The translations under genes were made by a program, and so were the position numbers. Of a stretch of 64,000 nucleotides of DNA, positions 63,920-64,000 are shown one piece after another. Every line of letters begins with the position of its first letter. Within the stretch, counting starts at the first letter, position 1. A model generated the notes under the pieces. That model saw only the letters and a list, made by a program, of their open reading frames with translations, was not told where the DNA came from and did no database searches. Source of the DNA: Limimaricola sp. G21655-S1 (GTDB lineage: Bacteria > Pseudomonadota > Alphaproteobacteria > Rhodobacterales > Rhodobacteraceae); the NCBI RefSeq assembly GCF_027213785.1, contig NZ_JAPWGO010000004.1, positions 124,001-188,000 on the forward strand. Direction: 5' to 3'.

Positions 63920-63937
63920 CCCGCCCCGCTCGGCGGG
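63920..63937 (+). terminator. Small hairpin between the TPR and helicase genes
   Basis: CCCGCC and GGCGGG pair around six bases just after the TPR stop, with no U-run. A minor structure before the next ribosome site. Confidence 0.3.
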
Positions 63938-63954
63938 CGACCACAGGACCTCCC

Positions 63955-64000
63955 ATGACCCCCTCCCGCATCGGCGCCGTGCTCGGCCCCACCAATACCG
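63955..64000 (+). CDS. SUV3-like DEAD/DEAH helicase (start only, runs off the window)
   Basis: Fifteen codons, MTPSRIGAVLGPTNT, preceded by AGGA. The GAVLGPTNT sequence is the start of the GPTNTGKT Walker A of SUV3-type helicases that in alphaproteobacteria open this way, related to the mitochondrial RNA helicase. The rest lies beyond the right edge, so the call rests on this short match and should be confirmed by the next few hundred bases. Confidence 0.65.
   Translation, partial: MTPSRIGAVLGPTNT

Overview
This 64 kb window is typical chromosome of a high-G+C alphaproteobacterium, most likely a Rhodobacteraceae (Roseobacter/Paracoccus group) member. The evidence is the roughly 65-67 % G+C coding DNA, the choXWV transporter divergent from a betI-betC-betB-betA operon, a LolC/E-LolD pair, the short alphaproteobacterial ProS, single-chain pyruvate carboxylase, ThyX, a stand-alone Hda, and an alphaproteobacterial SOS box upstream of uvrD. 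I see no insertion sequence, phage, CRISPR array or rRNA. The taxon is inferred from gene content, not from a database search.

Layout. 1-4571: two identical tRNA-Gly(GCC) genes with matching promoters, then a VOC protein and pyruvate carboxylase. 4790-10887: a membrane diguanylate cyclase divergent from an SOS-type uvrD, followed by LysE and EamA exporters. 10838-19271: choline and choline-O-sulfate uptake and oxidation to glycine betaine, with one palindromic BetI-type operator between the divergent arms and hairpins between cistrons in both arms. 19353-25589: small secreted or accessory proteins (nuclease, glycine-zipper lipoprotein, DUF4174, GNAT, TerB-DnaJ, EEP hydrolase) and Gph. 25586-30200: polyphosphate metabolism (ppx, ppk) and Hda, preceded by an AI-2E transporter. 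31516-38393: ProS, a quinone-oxidoreductase-like protein, Lol lipoprotein export, an excalibur protein and ParE. 38581-45996: hydrolase, epimerase, MATE, DedA, an aminotransferase, an HTH regulator, SdhE and a MarR regulator. 46030-48952: GloA plus a surface-lipoprotein pair (Slam-like outer-membrane translocon and TbpB-barrel-like lipoprotein). 49113-54471: thyX, an A+T-rich two-gene foreign cassette, cspA, an ArsC-like protein, thrS, an ABHD10-like hydrolase and a tiny membrane protein. 54497-64000: a HisC-type aminotransferase, valS, a divergent Lrp/ornithine-decarboxylase pair, a DUF2235 protein, a lysophospholipase-like hydrolase with an SCP2 protein, a TPR protein and the first codons of a SUV3-like helicase.

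The two best candidates for a little-described system are the Slam/TbpB-like pair (type XI secretion-like, cargo role unknown) and the A+T-rich DUF6338 plus 61-aa peptide cassette behind thyX. Other signals worth attention are two mutually exclusive hairpins between betB and betA, hairpins that end exactly at the start codons of the LysE and DedA genes, a seven-codon leader ORF overlapping the uvrD start, and three convergent gene pairs whose stop codons interlock in a single CTAG.
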